Below the pieces are notes generated by a model. It was not told the DNA's origin and did no database searches. It saw only the letters and a program-made list of their open reading frames with translations. A program made the translations under genes and the position numbers. Shown in pieces: positions 22,951 through 33,984 of a stretch of DNA of 35,909 bases; the first letter of the stretch is position 1; the number at the start of each line of letters is the position of its first letter. The DNA is from CAZJHD01 sp964545855 (lineage in GTDB: Bacteria; Planctomycetota; UBA1135; JACQFD01). Where the stretch lies: assembly GCA_964545855.1 (NCBI GenBank), contig CAZJHD010000044.1:1-35909 (forward strand). The letters run 5' to 3'.

Positions 22951-25275
22951 ATGGAACTCCTCCGAGCCCGAGCCTCCCTCGTCCTTCTCCTCGCGGCCGT
23001 CGCGGCCGCCTGCGGCGGCGGAGGAGGCGGATCGAAGGCGATCGTGGCCGCCGGGTCCGTCTCGGTGCTCGCGCCGGCGGTGCTGGCGACGGGCGAGCCG
23101 GCGACGCTCCGGCTCGCGGCGCCCGCGTCCCTCGCCGTCGCCTCCGCCGAGTTCTTCGCGAACGGGCAGTCCCTCGGAATCGACGCCCTCGCTCCCTTCG
23201 AGATCGCGTTCGTCCCCTCGGCGCCTCCGGGCACGGTCTTCTCCCTCACGGCCGTCGCGACGGACGCGTCGGGCGCACGTCACGGAGGTCCCGCGGCGAT
23301 CGCAACCGTCGGCCTCGGAGGGTCCTCGCTGGTCTTCGTGTCGGGCGTCACGGAGGTCGACCCGGCCGTGCACCGCGTCGGCTTCTCCCTCCTGGGCGGC
23401 GCGGGCGCGACCTTCGGCGCGGCGCGGCTCTCCTTCTCGACGGACGGCGGCGCGACGATCCGCACGGGAACGCTCGTCGGCGCCGACGGCGCCGCGCCGC
23501 TCGCGGCCTCGCCCGTTGGCGCTCCGCACTTCGTCGAATGGAACGCGGCCCTCGACCTCGGCACGGAGGACGCGCCGTCGGTGACCGTCGGCGTCGCGCT
23601 CCAGGACGGCAGCGGCATCTGGCGCGCCGCGGCGTCGGCGCCCTTCGGCGTCTCGATCGAAGGGGCGATCGCCGGATTCCGCGAGCGACTCGTCCCGAAC
23701 CTCGCCGACGTGCTCGACCACGACAGTCCGAGCTACGCGAAGGTGCTCTCCTCGGCCGTCACGACGCAGGCGTTCCCCGGCGTGCTGCGGACCGACTTCG
23801 TCTTCGACTCCACGTGGTTCGCCGGGAGCGGCGCGCCGTCGAATCTGTGCGCCGGCTGCCCGACCTGGAAGAAGGACGTCTGGCCCGACGTGGCGGCACG
23901 GCTCTACCTCCCGGCGGGCGCGAGCCCGCAGGCCTTCGTGCTCGTCTCGCCGCTCGAGGGGAAGGAGACCGTCTGGAGCGCGAGCTACGCCGCCCTCTTC
24001 CCGGACCTGGCCGACGGCACCATCGCCGGCGAAGGGAACCCGGCGCTCGCCGAGGCCGGGTCGGCGGAGGAGTCGATCGCGAAGCTCGTCCGCGAGCTCT
24101 CCGTCGGCGTGATCACGGGCGACTGGGCGCAGGCGGGCCCGGCCGCCGTCGGCTTCACCGGCATCACGGTGCTCTCCTTCGACCAGGCGCTCCGCGACGG
24201 CGATCCGCGCTGGAGCATCTTCGCCGGGATGGCGGAGGCGCAGATGCGCGCGCTCACGGCCGTCGAGATCCTGCGAGACGCGGCGCCGGGCTCGCTTCGC
24301 TTCGCGCTGCATGGCGTCTCGAAGAACGCCTGGGCGGCCTGCATCGCCGCCGCCGCCGACCCGCGCGTGGAGGGCGCCGCGCTCTCCGACGGTCCCGAGG
24401 TGGGACGCTGGGCGCTCATGGGCGAGCTCGCGGCGATCCACCACGCGCCGGGGATCGAGAGCGCGTGGGCCGCCGCCACGACGGCCGTACTCGCGGCCGG
24501 CTATCCGCTGGCGCAGCCCTTCGACTTCGCGGGGTTCGCGTCGATCCCGACGAAGCCCTTCGGCGCGCCGTTCGCGCGCGACCTCGACCCCGCGCGGCAG
24601 ATCGCCCTCGGATGGCTCCAGGGGAAGCGCTACCTGATCCAGTCGGCGACGGCGGACCACGTGGCCGACCTGCATCTCCGGAAGCCCTGGTTCGACGACG
24701 CGATCCGCCGCCGCTATCCGGGCCCGTCGCTCCGCATGCACGTGGGCGCGAACGCCGACCACGCGAGCGCCGGTCCCCAGGCGATCCGCAACCTGCGCTC
24801 CTTCGCCGCCACGGCGCTGCTCGGCCGGCCGCGGGCCGACGTGGTGCTCGCCTCCGCGCCGGGAGCCACCGGCACGGTCTTCCGCGCCACGGTCGAGAAT
24901 CCCGACCCCGCGCGGATCGTCGTGCAGCGCGTCTGGCTCCGCTGGTCGCGGGACGGCGACGGCGACTTCCGCCTGCGCGCGCTGCCGCCCTGCGCCGGCG
25001 CGACCTGTTGCACCACGCCGGGTGCCGGAAGCGTGCTCTGCTTCTCCGAGACGGCCTTCCACCTGAACCGGAGCTGGGCCTCGATCCCGATGACGCCGAC
25101 GGGCCTCCCCGGAGAGTGGCGCGCGGAGGTGAAGCTCTCGACGCTCGTCACGCCGTCGGAGCCGCGGCTCGCCTTCTTCGCCGAGGTGGAGGACGTCGCC
25201 GTGCCGGCGGCCTTCCCCGCCATCGACGGTCCGAGCCGCGCCTACGCCACGAGCGCGCCGATCTTCGTGCCGTGA
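22951..25275 (+). CDS. lipoprotein with Ig-like domain and PhoPQ-related (PqaA-type) alpha/beta hydrolase
   Basis: 774 residues. A lipoprotein signal ends at Cys21 (VAAAC-GGGGGG). An Ig-like domain follows (about 35-110; AEFFANGQSLGIDALAPFEIAFV is a bacterial Ig pattern), then a second beta domain (about 125-235). The middle (about 260-620) resembles the PhoPQ-activated pathogenicity-related family: ALHGVSKNAWAACIAAAADPRV matches its nucleophile elbow G-x-SK-x-x-W, giving Ser457 as probable nucleophile. DWAQAGPAAVGFTGITVLSFDQAL and the later SATADHVADLHLRKPWFD stretch may hold other active-site residues. A C-terminal beta domain (about 630-774) contains a CAGATCC cluster. The ATG at 22951 starts the signal peptide. 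The family is hydrolase-like with little known biochemistry; the substrate is unknown. No terminator is clear in the 103 bases before the next gene. Confidence 0.75.
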   Translation: MELLRARASLVLLLAAVAAACGGGGGGSKAIVAAGSVSVLAPAVLATGEPATLRLAAPASLAVASAEFFANGQSLGIDALAPFEIAFVPSAPPGTVFSLTAVATDASGARHGGPAAIATVGLGGSSLVFVSGVTEVDPAVHRVGFSLLGGAGATFGAARLSFSTDGGATIRTGTLVGADGAAPLAASPVGAPHFVEWNAALDLGTEDAPSVTVGVALQDGSGIWRAAASAPFGVSIEGAIAGFRERLVPNLADVLDHDSPSYAKVLSSAVTTQAFPGVLRTDFVFDSTWFAGSGAPSNLCAGCPTWKKDVWPDVAARLYLPAGASPQAFVLVSPLEGKETVWSASYAALFPDLADGTIAGEGNPALAEAGSAEESIAKLVRELSVGVITGDWAQAGPAAVGFTGITVLSFDQALRDGDPRWSIFAGMAEAQMRALTAVEILRDAAPGSLRFALHGVSKNAWAACIAAAADPRVEGAALSDGPEVGRWALMGELAAIHHAPGIESAWAAATTAVLAAGYPLAQPFDFAGFASIPTKPFGAPFARDLDPARQIALGWLQGKRYLIQSATADHVADLHLRKPWFDDAIRRRYPGPSLRMHVGANADHASAGPQAIRNLRSFAATALLGRPRADVVLASAPGATGTVFRATVENPDPARIVVQRVWLRWSRDGDGDFRLRALPPCAGATCCTTPGAGSVLCFSETAFHLNRSWASIPMTPTGLPGEWRAEVKLSTLVTPSEPRLAFFAEVEDVAVPAAFPAIDGPSRAYATSAPIFVP

Positions 25276-25378
25276 GCTTCCACTCGCGCGCCGGTCGCCC
25301 CGTGACAGGAGCGCGCCGGCGACGGACACTCGGGGGTCTCGCGCGCTCCCCCCGCGTCGCGCGACCCCGACCCGCGCC

Positions 25379-28300
25379 GTGATCCGGCTCCCGCACCTCC
25401 TCGCCGTCTCGACCTTCGCAGCGATCGCCGTCGGCTGGGCCGGCGGAGACCGCGCGCGTCCGGCGGAGCCCGTCGTGCGCTTCGGCCGCGACGTGCGCCC
25501 GCTCCTCTCGGACCGCTGCTTCAAGTGCCACGGACCCGACGCGGCGACGCGCCAGGCCGACCTGCGGCTCGACCTCGCGGAGACGGCGACGGCGGCGCGC
25601 GAAGGAACGACGGCGATCGTCCCGGGCGACGCCGCGCGCAGCGAGATGTGGCGGCGGATCACGAGCGACGACCCGGACGTGCGCATGCCTCCGCCCGACA
25701 GCGGGAGGCGCGCCCTCTCGGCGGAGGAGCGCGAGGTGCTCCGCGCGTGGATCGAGGAGGGCGCGGCCTACGAGCCGCACTGGGCCTTCGTCGCGCCGCG
25801 GCGCCCGAGCGTCCCGGAGGTGCGCGATACGGCGTGGCCCCGCAACGACGTCGACCGCTTCGTCCTCGCGCGCCTCGAGCGCGCCGGCCTCGCGCCGAGC
25901 CCCGAGGCCGACCGCCCGACGCTCCTCCGGCGCCTCTTCCTCGACGTGACGGGGCTCCCGCCCACGCCCGAGGAGCGTGCGGCCTTCCTCGCCGACGAGG
26001 CGGCGGGCGCCTGGGAGCGATGGGTCGACCGCCTCCTCGACGAGGAGCCGTGGCGCAGCCGCTCGGCGGAGCATCGGGCGACGCCCTGGCTCGACGCGTC
26101 GCGCTATGCGGACACGAACGGCATCCACATGGACGGCGGCCGCTCGATCTGGCCGTGGCGCGACTGGCTCCTCGCGTCGCTGCGCGACGATGTGCCCTAC
26201 GACCGGCTCGTGACGGAGATGGTGGCGGGAGACCTGCTGCCGAACGCGACGCTCGAGCAGCGGATCGCGAGCGGGTTCCACCGCAACAGCACGGCGAGCG
26301 ACGAGGGTGGCGCGATCGACGAGGAGTACCGCATCGAGTACGCGATCGACCGGATGACGACGACGGGCTCGGTCTTCCTGGGGATGACCTTCGGCTGCGC
26401 GCGCTGCCACGACCACAAGTTCGACCCCGTCACGCAGGAGGACTTCTACGGCCTGATGGCCTTCTTCGCGTCGAACGACGAGAGGGGCATCTACCCGCAG
26501 GTGCCGGAGGATCCGAAGCGCGCCTTCGTCCCGGCGCTCGCCGTGCCGAGCGCGAGCCAGGTGCGCGAGCGCGCGGAGATCGTCGCGAGCCTCGAGCGCG
26601 AGCACGCGGCGCTCGACGCGCCCGTGCCCGGCGAGGAGGCGGAGCGCTCGGCGTTCTTCGCCGCGCGACGCTCCGCGAGCGGCGCCGGGTTCGAGGCGCT
26701 CGTGCCGCGCGAGGCGCGCTCCTCGGGCGGATCGACGCTCACGATCGAGGACGGCGCCGTCACGGCATCGGGCGAGAACCCGGCGAAGGACGACACGACG
26801 ATCGTCGCGACGACGGGCGGAACGGGGCTCCGGACGCTCCTCGTGGAGGCGCTGCCGAATCCGGCGCGCGCCGACGGGCGCGTGGGGCGTGCGCCGAACG
26901 GGAACGTCGTGCTCTCGGGGGTCGACCTCGAGGCCGTCTCGATCCGCGACCCGTCGAAGCGCGCGACGGTGCGGTTCACGTGGGCCTGGGCCGACGTGGA
27001 GCAGGAGAACGGCGACTACGGCGTCGCGAACCTCCTCGACGGACGCGACGACAGCGGGTGGGCCGTGGACGCCCACACGCGGCCCGGGGGGAGCCGCCTC
27101 GCATGGCTCGTCTCCGAAGCGCCCTTCGGCTTCGAGGGCGGCACGGAGCTGCGCACGACGCTGCGCTACCGGTCGGTCTACGCGCAGCACTCCTTCGCGC
27201 GCGTGCGCCTCTGGGTGGGCCGCATCGGCGACGCGGGGCTCGAGACGCTGCCGATCGCCAGCAGCTCCTTCCGGCGCGTCGGGCCCTTCGCCGCGCCGCC
27301 CCCCACAGGGTTCGCGAAGGTCTTCGGCCCCGAGGAGGACACGAAGCTCGACCTGCAGAAGAACTTCGGCGACGGGAATTCCTTCTGGCGTCCGGTCCCG
27401 GAGTTCCGCGACGGGATCGTGAACGCGCTCGCCCCGGGTCAGAACGTGACCTACGTCGGCCGCCACCTGTACGCGCCCACGGCGCGTCGCGTGGAGCTGT
27501 CGCTCGGCAGCGACGACGGGATCCGCGTCTTCCTCGACGCGCGCGAGGTCTTCGCGAAGGAGATCGACCGGCCGGCGGCGCTCGACCAGGAGCGCGTCGT
27601 CGTCGACCTCCCCGAAGGCGCGAGCACGATCGTCCTCAAGATCGTGAACACGGGCGGCCCCGCCGGATTCGCCTACGGCGCGCTGCCGCGGCCGCACGAG
27701 CTCGGCGGCTCCCTCGCCGCCGCGCTCCTCCCGGATTCGGTGCGGCCCGGAGAGCTCGGCGCGCGGATGGCCGTCGACTGGCGGCTGCTCTACTCGCCGG
27801 GATTCCGCGAGCGGCGCGAGGGCATCGCGAAGCTCGAGAAGCGCCTCGCCGAGATCGATCGCGAGATCCCGCGCTCCATGGTGATGCAGGAGCTCGCGCA
27901 GCCGCGGCCGACCTTCGTCCTGAAGCGCGGTCAGTACGACCAGCCCGACGAGACCCGGCCCGTCGCCCCCCGCGTGCCGGCGGCCCTCGGCGCGCTCCCG
28001 GCCGGCGCGCCGCGCAATCGCCTCGGTCTCGCCGAATGGCTCGTCGCGCCGGAGAACCCCCTCACGGCGCGCGTGGCCGCGAACCGGCTCTGGGAGAGCC
28101 TCTTCGGCACCGGGCTCGTCCGCACGAGCGAGGACTTCGGGTTCCAGAGCGAGTGGCCGAGCCATCCGGAGCTCCTCGACTGGCTCGCCGTGGAGCTCCG
28201 CGAGAGCGGCTGGGACCTGCGCGCGCTCCGCCGATCGCTCCTCACGAGCGCCACCTACCGTCAGGACTCCCGCCTGCGCCCCGAGGCACGCGAGATCGAC

Positions 28301-28963
28301 TCCGACAACCGCCTCTGCTCGTCCTTCCCGCGGCGGCGCCTGTCGGCGGAGCAGATCCGCGATCAGGCGCTCTTCGTGTCGGGCCAGCTCGTCGAGAGAT
28401 TCGGCGGACCCTCCGTCAAGCCGTACCAGCCCGACGACCTCTGGAAGGAGGTGGCGATGACGCAGTCGAACACGCGCAACTTCCAGCGCGGCGAGGGCGA
28501 CGACCTCTGGCGCCGCAGCCTCTACACCTACTGGAAGCGCGCGTGCCCGCCGCCATCGCTGATGACCTTCGACGCGCCGACGCGCGAGTTCTGCACGGTG
28601 CAGCGGGCGCTCACGAACACGCCGCTCCAGGCGCTCGTCCTCTGGAACGACGAGCAGTTCGTCGAGGCCTCGCGGCTGCTCGCGCAGCGCGTGCTCTCCG
28701 GGCCGGGCGACGACGTCGCGAAGCTCACGCAGCTCCTCGTCCGATGCACGGGACGCGAGCCCCTTCCGGAGCAGCGCGCGGCGCTGGAGTCGGCCCTCTC
28801 GGATCTCCGCGCGCGCTATCGGGCCGCGCCGGAGGACGCGGCGAAGCTCCTCGCCGTGGGAATGGCGCCGCGGATCGAGACGATCGACGCCGCCGAGCAC
28901 GCGGCCTGGACCCTCCTCGCGAACGCCGTGCTGAGCGCCGACGCGACGATCACGCGGCCCTGA
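25379..28963 (+). CDS. planctomycete cytochrome-c / DUF1549 / DUF1553 exported protein
   Basis: 1194 residues. An N-terminal signal (about 1-28) is followed by a PSCyt1-type c-heme domain, CFKCH at Cys47-His51, with MPPPDSGRR as probable axial-ligand loop. DUF1549 spans about 150-380 (NDVDRFVLARLERAGLAPSPEA, LFLDVTGLPPTPEE, WRDWLLASLRDDVPYDRLV). It contains a second CxxCH, GCARCHDHKFDP at Cys340-His344, which is conserved in the family. A jelly-roll/PA14-like region (about 450-800; LGSDDGIRVFLDAREVF) lies before DUF1553 (about 870-1150; NRLWESLFGTGLV, SSFPRRRLSAEQIRDQ, ALTNTPLQALVLWND). This architecture is abundant in Planctomycetota and related PVC bacteria; its biochemistry is not established, though a redox or degradative role is often supposed. 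The start is a GTG at 25379. The DUF1501 gene begins 6 nt after its stop. Confidence 0.92.
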   Translation: MIRLPHLLAVSTFAAIAVGWAGGDRARPAEPVVRFGRDVRPLLSDRCFKCHGPDAATRQADLRLDLAETATAAREGTTAIVPGDAARSEMWRRITSDDPDVRMPPPDSGRRALSAEEREVLRAWIEEGAAYEPHWAFVAPRRPSVPEVRDTAWPRNDVDRFVLARLERAGLAPSPEADRPTLLRRLFLDVTGLPPTPEERAAFLADEAAGAWERWVDRLLDEEPWRSRSAEHRATPWLDASRYADTNGIHMDGGRSIWPWRDWLLASLRDDVPYDRLVTEMVAGDLLPNATLEQRIASGFHRNSTASDEGGAIDEEYRIEYAIDRMTTTGSVFLGMTFGCARCHDHKFDPVTQEDFYGLMAFFASNDERGIYPQVPEDPKRAFVPALAVPSASQVRERAEIVASLEREHAALDAPVPGEEAERSAFFAARRSASGAGFEALVPREARSSGGSTLTIEDGAVTASGENPAKDDTTIVATTGGTGLRTLLVEALPNPARADGRVGRAPNGNVVLSGVDLEAVSIRDPSKRATVRFTWAWADVEQENGDYGVANLLDGRDDSGWAVDAHTRPGGSRLAWLVSEAPFGFEGGTELRTTLRYRSVYAQHSFARVRLWVGRIGDAGLETLPIASSSFRRVGPFAAPPPTGFAKVFGPEEDTKLDLQKNFGDGNSFWRPVPEFRDGIVNALAPGQNVTYVGRHLYAPTARRVELSLGSDDGIRVFLDAREVFAKEIDRPAALDQERVVVDLPEGASTIVLKIVNTGGPAGFAYGALPRPHELGGSLAAALLPDSVRPGELGARMAVDWRLLYSPGFRERREGIAKLEKRLAEIDREIPRSMVMQELAQPRPTFVLKRGQYDQPDETRPVAPRVPAALGALPAGAPRNRLGLAEWLVAPENPLTARVAANRLWESLFGTGLVRTSEDFGFQSEWPSHPELLDWLAVELRESGWDLRALRRSLLTSATYRQDSRLRPEAREIDSDNRLCSSFPRRRLSAEQIRDQALFVSGQLVERFGGPSVKPYQPDDLWKEVAMTQSNTRNFQRGEGDDLWRRSLYTYWKRACPPPSLMTFDAPTREFCTVQRALTNTPLQALVLWNDEQFVEASRLLAQRVLSGPGDDVAKLTQLLVRCTGREPLPEQRAALESALSDLRARYRAAPEDAAKLLAVGMAPRIETIDAAEHAAWTLLANAVLSADATITRP

Positions 28964-28969
28964 CCTCCC

Positions 28970-30459
<1,490 letters not shown>

Positions 30460-30463
<4 letters not shown>

Positions 30464-32112
30464 TCCTCGACGCGACGATGGCGGCGGCGTCCTTCGCCGC
30501 GGAGTCTCCCCCGTGGCTCGCGGTGGTCGGCCGGACGCACCCGATCCTGCTGCACTTCCCCTTCGGGCTCCTCGGCGCCGCGGCCCTCGTGGAGTGGTTC
30601 CTGGCGCGCCGTTCCTCGGGGCTCCCGCGGGCGGCGCTCTCGGTGCTCGTCCCCGTGGCGGCGGCGAGCGCCGTGCTGGCGGCCGCGACGGGCTGGCTGC
30701 TGCACCAGGAGCCCGGCTACGAGGGCGACGTCGTCGAGCTCCACCAGTGGCTCGGCATCGCGGTGGCCGGTCTCGCCGCCGCCTCGGCCCTGTGCCACGC
30801 GCTCTCCCGCGGCGGCACGCGGCGCGGCTGGCTCACGGCCCATCGAGGGTTCCTCTTCGCCTCCGTCGTGACGATCTTCCCGGCGGGCCATTTCGGCGGA
30901 CAGCTCACGCACGGCGAGGGATTCCTCCTCGGTCCGCTCGAGCGCGGCGCCGCGGCGACGGCGGCGACGGTGGCGGCGGCTTCGGACGACGCACCGACGC
31001 CGGCGCCCGGGCCGGCCGCGCCGAGCTATGCGCGCGACGTCGCGCCGATCCTCGCGGCGCGGTGCGCCGAGTGCCACGCGGGCTCGAAGCGCAAGGGCGG
31101 TCTCGCCCTCGACACGCCGCGGTCGATCCAGGAGGGCGGCAAGCACGGGCCGATCCTCTCGGCGGACGCGCCGGGCGAGAGCGAGCTCCTCGCGCGGCTC
31201 CTGCGTCCGCGCGACCAGAAGGGGCACATGCCTCCGCGGGCGAAGCCCCAGCCGACACCGGAGGAGATCGCCGCGATCGAGAAGTGGGTCGTGGCCGGAG
31301 CGCCATTCGACGCGGACACAGCCTCTCCCGCGGGCGACGCGGCCGCGCCGGCGGGCGATGCGGCGACGTCTCCCCCTTCGGTGTCCGCCGAGCCGGACGC
31401 GCCCGCGCCCGTGGCCGCCCTGGCGGCGCTGCAGGAGGCCCTCGTCCACGCGGAGTCGCTCGCCGAGGGATCGCGGCTCCTCTGGATCGACTTCGCGCCC
31501 GTGGCCGCGTCGATCGAGGACGCCCGCGCGGCGGCGCTCCTGGAGCCGCTCCGCGAGCACGTGGCGCACCTCGGCCTCGCGCGCACGCGGGCCGGCGCCG
31601 AGACGCTCGCGCTCTGCGCGCGGATGCCGCGACTCGCTCGGCTCGATCTCCGCGCGACGCCCGTCGACGACGGCGCCCTCGCCGCTCTCGCCGGCCACGC
31701 GTCGCTCCGCACGCTCGTGCTCGCGAAGACGTCGCTCACGGACGACGCCGCCGACACGCTCCTCGATCTGCCGGCGCTCGAACGCGTGCATCTCTGGCAG
31801 AGCGGGATCGGCGCCGAGGCCCGTGCTCGTCTGCGCACGGAGCGGCCGGATCTCTCCGTCGAGGACGGTGCGGACGAGGGCGCCCCCGTCCTCGCCGAGG
31901 AGGCGCCGCCGAAGCTCGGGCCGAAGCCGGCGGCCCAGAGCGCGGTCGCGGCGTCTCTCGCGCCCGCGAACACGGTGTGCCCCGTGTCGGGGAGCGCCCT
32001 CGACCCGAAGTACACGATCGTCTTCGAGGGACGCGTGATCGGCTTCTGCTGCCCCAAGTGCCCGTCGCAGTTCTGGGCCGACCCGAAGAAGTTCACCGAC
32101 GCGCTCCGCTGA
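30460..32112 (+). CDS. membrane protein: DUF2231 + PSCyt1 c-heme + LRR-like + YHS-type metal domain
   Basis: 550 residues from the GTG at 30460, which overlaps the DUF1501 stop (GTGA). An ATG at 30478 is an alternative start. DUF2231 (about 25-160) has HPILLHFPFGLL and four membrane helices, with further His residues (GHFGGQLTHGEG). A linker leads to a planctomycete c-type cytochrome domain (about 188-285) with heme motif CAECH (Cys202-His206) and Met257 in GHMPPR as likely axial ligand. Next come an Ala/Pro-rich linker (about 285-320) and a leucine-repeat-like stretch (about 330-470; LARLDLRATPVDDGALAAL and similar). The C-terminal YHS/TRASH-type domain (500-550) has CPVSG (Cys507) and GFCCPKC (Cys530/531/534). 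The tail resembles metal-binding modules of copper and other metal proteins. It probably anchors the cassette to the membrane and moves electrons. Confidence 0.88.
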
Positions 32113-32131
32113 CGGGGCGCGCCCGCCCGCG

Positions 32132-33208
32132 TCATTCGACGACGACGGTGCTCCAGCCGTCTCCCGGCGCGATCTGGTAGCGCGCGTCGAGCAGGAAGAT
32201 GCGCCTCTTGCCGGCGGCGTCGGTCTCGACCTTGGCGAAGGGATGCCGCGCGAAGACCCGCCAGGCCCGCGCCTCGGGGCGCTCGGCGGCTTCGCGCACG
32301 ACGGGATCGTCGAGGCCCTTCGCGAAGGAGAGCTGCACCGTCGTCGAGCCCGAGAGCGAGGCGCTTCGGCGCAGGATCCGCCGGTCGGTCTCGACGATCG
32401 TCACCCACCGTCGCGGATCGGCCGGCTGCGGGCTGCGCGAGGTCCGGACGATCCGCTCGCCGGGCGCGAGGTCGGCGCGGGCGATCTCCACGGCCTCGCC
32501 GAGGGCGGCACCGCCGAGCATCCGGAGGACGAGGACGTAGGCGGCGCAGGCGGCGAGCGCGAGGCCGACGACACGGCCCGGGCGCGCGCGGCCGATCGGG
32601 AGGCTGCGCCCGAGGACGATCCCGCCGATCGCGAAGGGCCACGCGGCGCGCAGGAAGCCGGGCGCGCGGTCCGAATCGAAGACGACCCACGTGGCGAAGG
32701 CGCCGATGGCGGCGAGCGCGAGGGAGCCGAGGCGCGTGCGCGGGCCCGCGACGGCCGTGGCGGCGCCGAAGAGCAGCCAGAGCCAGGGATCGACGATGAA
32801 CGCCGCGTCGCCGTAGATCCACGTCCCGTCGAAGGGGAGCCAGGGCCGCACCCCGTAGGTGTTCAACCAGTCGAGCATGGGGTGGCTCGCGATGCCGACG
32901 GCGACGGCGGCGCCCGGGCCGGGCCTGCGCCCGCGCGCCGACGGGTAGGCGCGCGCGGCGGACCAGCGTTCACACCAGGAGAAGAGCGCCGTCAGGAGGA
33001 GCGCGCCCAGGGCGACTCCGGCGATCGAGTGCGTGATGCCGCGGTGATGGATCAGGTAGCTCGGCCGTCCGCCGAACCACGACGAGACCGCGTCCACGTC
33101 GGGGAAGTTGGCCGCGACGACGAGCGCGACGGCCGAGAGCGGCGAGCGGCGCCCGAGCGGCGTCTTCGCGAGAGCGGTCGCGAGCAGCGTGTGGGTGAGG
33201 TTGTCCAT
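32132..33208 (-). CDS. DUF457/YdjM-like inner-membrane protein (putative metal-dependent hydrolase)
   Basis: 358 residues. The family motifs are MDNLTHTLLATALAK at the start, NFPDVDAVSSWFGGRPSYLIHHRGITHSIAG (about 42-72) and ASHPMLDWLNTYG (about 108-120). The His and Asp residues in these motifs are the conserved set thought to bind metal. Five or more membrane segments lie in the first 230 residues. The C-terminal 110 residues are soluble and probably periplasmic or cytoplasmic beta-sheet. The ATG at 33208 gives the canonical MDNLTHT start; the frame extends to 33232. Members are called LexA-regulated membrane hydrolases, but the activity is unproven. It converges with the DUF2231 gene 19 nt away and diverges from ribH. 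Confidence 0.87.
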   Translation of the reverse strand: MDNLTHTLLATALAKTPLGRRSPLSAVALVVAANFPDVDAVSSWFGGRPSYLIHHRGITHSIAGVALGALLLTALFSWCERWSAARAYPSARGRRPGPGAAVAVGIASHPMLDWLNTYGVRPWLPFDGTWIYGDAAFIVDPWLWLLFGAATAVAGPRTRLGSLALAAIGAFATWVVFDSDRAPGFLRAAWPFAIGGIVLGRSLPIGRARPGRVVGLALAACAAYVLVLRMLGGAALGEAVEIARADLAPGERIVRTSRSPQPADPRRWVTIVETDRRILRRSASLSGSTTVQLSFAKGLDDPVVREAAERPEARAWRVFARHPFAKVETDAAGKRRIFLLDARYQIAPGDGWSTVVVE

Positions 33209-33309
33209 GGGCGGGCGCGGCGGAGGGAGCATGGCGGCCTCCGCGCCGATCGCCGCGCGCGGAAAACGGAGCCCGTGGCTCGGGCGGCGCCGCGCGCGCG
33301 CCCACCCCG

Positions 33310-33339
33310 TTGGCAGACCGCCCGCGGCCCGGATACCCT
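33310..33339 (+). promoter_or_regulatory. candidate promoter for ribH-nusB-ftsY
   Basis: TTGGCA (33310-33315), 18 nt, then TACCCT (33334-33339): five and three matches to the -35 and -10 consensus. It lies about 60 nt before the ribH start in the 194-base divergent gap. The leader is too short for an FMN riboswitch and none is seen. Confidence 0.35.
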
Positions 33340-33402
33340 CCTCGCCCTCGTTCCTCGGCTCCTTCCCACTCCGACTCTCCCTCCGGCGCCCGCGCCGCCA
33401 CC

Positions 33403-33984
33403 ATGCCGACCGTCTACCGAGGCTCCTCCGACGGAAGCGCCTGCCGCGTGGGCGTCGTCGTGAGTCGGTTCAGCAAGGTCCAGATGGACGGCAAGCCGAT
33501 CGGGCAGGTGCTCCTCGAGGGATGCCTGCAGCGGCTCGGCGCGGCGGGCGTCGCCGACGAAGCGATCACGGTCGCCTGGGTGCCGGGCGCCTTCGAGATC
33601 CCGGTGGTCGCGCGGGAGATGGCGGAGCAGGACCTGTGCGACGTCGCCATCGCCCTCGGCGTCGTCGTCCGAGGTGAGACGCCCCACTTCGACTTCGTCG
33701 CCGGCGAGGCCGCGCGCGGCATCGCGCGCGTCTCCCTCGACTCGGGCATGCCGGTGATCTTCGGCGTGCTCACCTGCGACACGGACTCGCAGGCCCTGGA
33801 GCGAGCCGGCGGCCGCCACGGACACAAGGGAATCGAAGCGGCCGAGACGGCGCTCGAGACGTGGGCCCTCCTCGCGCGGCTGCGCGCCGGCGAGGCCGCC
33901 GCCGAGTCGCTCCCGTCGGCGGCGCAGGCTGTGGCCCCGAAGCCCGAGACGAGCGCCGCCGCCTCGGAGGGGCGGACGCGATGA
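33403..33984 (+). CDS. ribH: 6,7-dimethyl-8-ribityllumazine synthase
   Basis: 193 residues, against about 155 usual. RibH condenses the ribityl pyrimidine with dihydroxybutanone phosphate, the step before riboflavin. Motifs: VVVSRFS near residue 20 (RFN in most members), WVPGAFEIP (59-67), GVVVRGETPHFDFV with the catalytic His95, and GRHGHKGIEAAETALE near the C-terminus. The enzyme usually forms 60-mer or smaller capsids. Two oddities are a few extra residues after SRF and a 35-residue Ala/Pro/Glu tail. The ATG at 33403 fits the family; the frame extends upstream to 33310 without similarity. The stop overlaps the nusB ATG (ATGA). Confidence 0.94.
   Translation: MPTVYRGSSDGSACRVGVVVSRFSKVQMDGKPIGQVLLEGCLQRLGAAGVADEAITVAWVPGAFEIPVVAREMAEQDLCDVAIALGVVVRGETPHFDFVAGEAARGIARVSLDSGMPVIFGVLTCDTDSQALERAGGRHGHKGIEAAETALETWALLARLRAGEAAAESLPSAAQAVAPKPETSAAASEGRTR

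Noticed and set aside
32115..32124. Perfect 10-bp palindrome gggcgcgccc between convergent genes
   Set aside because: It has no loop and no T-run and is likely by chance in such GC-rich DNA, so no terminator was called.
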